A stretch of 14,893 nucleotides of DNA from JBCBWG01 sp964579305 (GTDB lineage: Bacteria > Pseudomonadota > Alphaproteobacteria > Rhizobiales > Hyphomicrobiaceae): the NCBI GenBank assembly GCA_964579305.1, contig CAZOGY010000090.1, positions 1 to 14,893 of the forward strand. Reading direction: 5' to 3'. The translations under genes were made by a program, and so were the position numbers. This document shows positions 14,835 through 14,893 of the stretch, piece by piece. The notes beneath the pieces are model-generated. The model saw only the letters and a list, made by a program, of their open reading frames with translations, had not been told where the DNA came from and made no database searches. Position 1 is the first letter of the stretch, and the number at the start of each line of letters is the position of its first letter.

Positions 14835-14893
14835 TAGCTTATCCGGTTTTAGCACGCTCGCCTGAGCCGAAAAATACAGCGCCCAACGCGACT

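Noticed and set aside
14695..14865. Small basic open frame in repeat copy 2 (matching the frame in copy 1)
   Set aside because: Substitutions between the copies are mostly at codon positions one and two, and the sequence is dominated by hairpins, so it looks like structured non-coding DNA.

Overview
The window reads as a chromosomal stretch of a GC-rich alphaproteobacterium, probably of the Hyphomicrobiales. The clues are high G+C codon use, ATGA-overlapping operons, a ZigA/DUF1826 pair behind a Zur-type palindrome, and dispersed palindromic intergenic repeats. This placement is inference, because there is no rRNA or tRNA to anchor it. No IS element, phage gene, CRISPR array, tRNA or rRNA was seen.

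Layout. (1) 241-960 (+): a secreted protein resembling the PAP/fibrillin family. (2) 1094-2943 (-): a two-gene zinc-limitation operon made of the GTPase metallochaperone ZigA and a DUF1826 protein overlapping by ATGA. A 17-bp inverted repeat of Zur type (3015-3031) lies 71 bp upstream. (3) 3125-3288 and 14693-14834: two direct copies of a structured intergenic repeat enclosing an 11.4-kb block. (4) 3335-4174 (+): a divergent shikimate-dehydrogenase-family enzyme that keeps the catalytic Lys/Asp but has lost the carboxylate-binding serines. (5) 4179-10138 (-): a complete Opp/Dpp-type ABC importer, in transcription order binding protein, two permeases and two ATPases, with a stem-loop between the binding-protein gene and the first permease gene. 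(6) 10139-10745: a 607-bp divergent control region with several inverted repeats and an AT-rich core. (7) 10746-14691 (+): a TolC-type outer-membrane lipoprotein, a periplasmic adaptor (HlyD/MFP), and a second adaptor fused to an N-terminal cytoplasmic GAF-like domain. No inner-membrane pump gene is present.

How the parts may work together. ZigA and DUF1826 probably respond jointly to zinc starvation. The importer brings an unknown peptide-like solute into the cytoplasm. The AroE-like enzyme next to it is transcribed convergently, so any link to the imported solute rests on position only. The TolC/MFP/GAF-MFP set looks like an envelope-spanning export or tethering complex whose inner-membrane part carries a cytoplasmic sensory domain. 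It is the most unusual system in the window. Its second cistron begins after a perfect 24-bp palindrome placed on the tolC-like stop codon.
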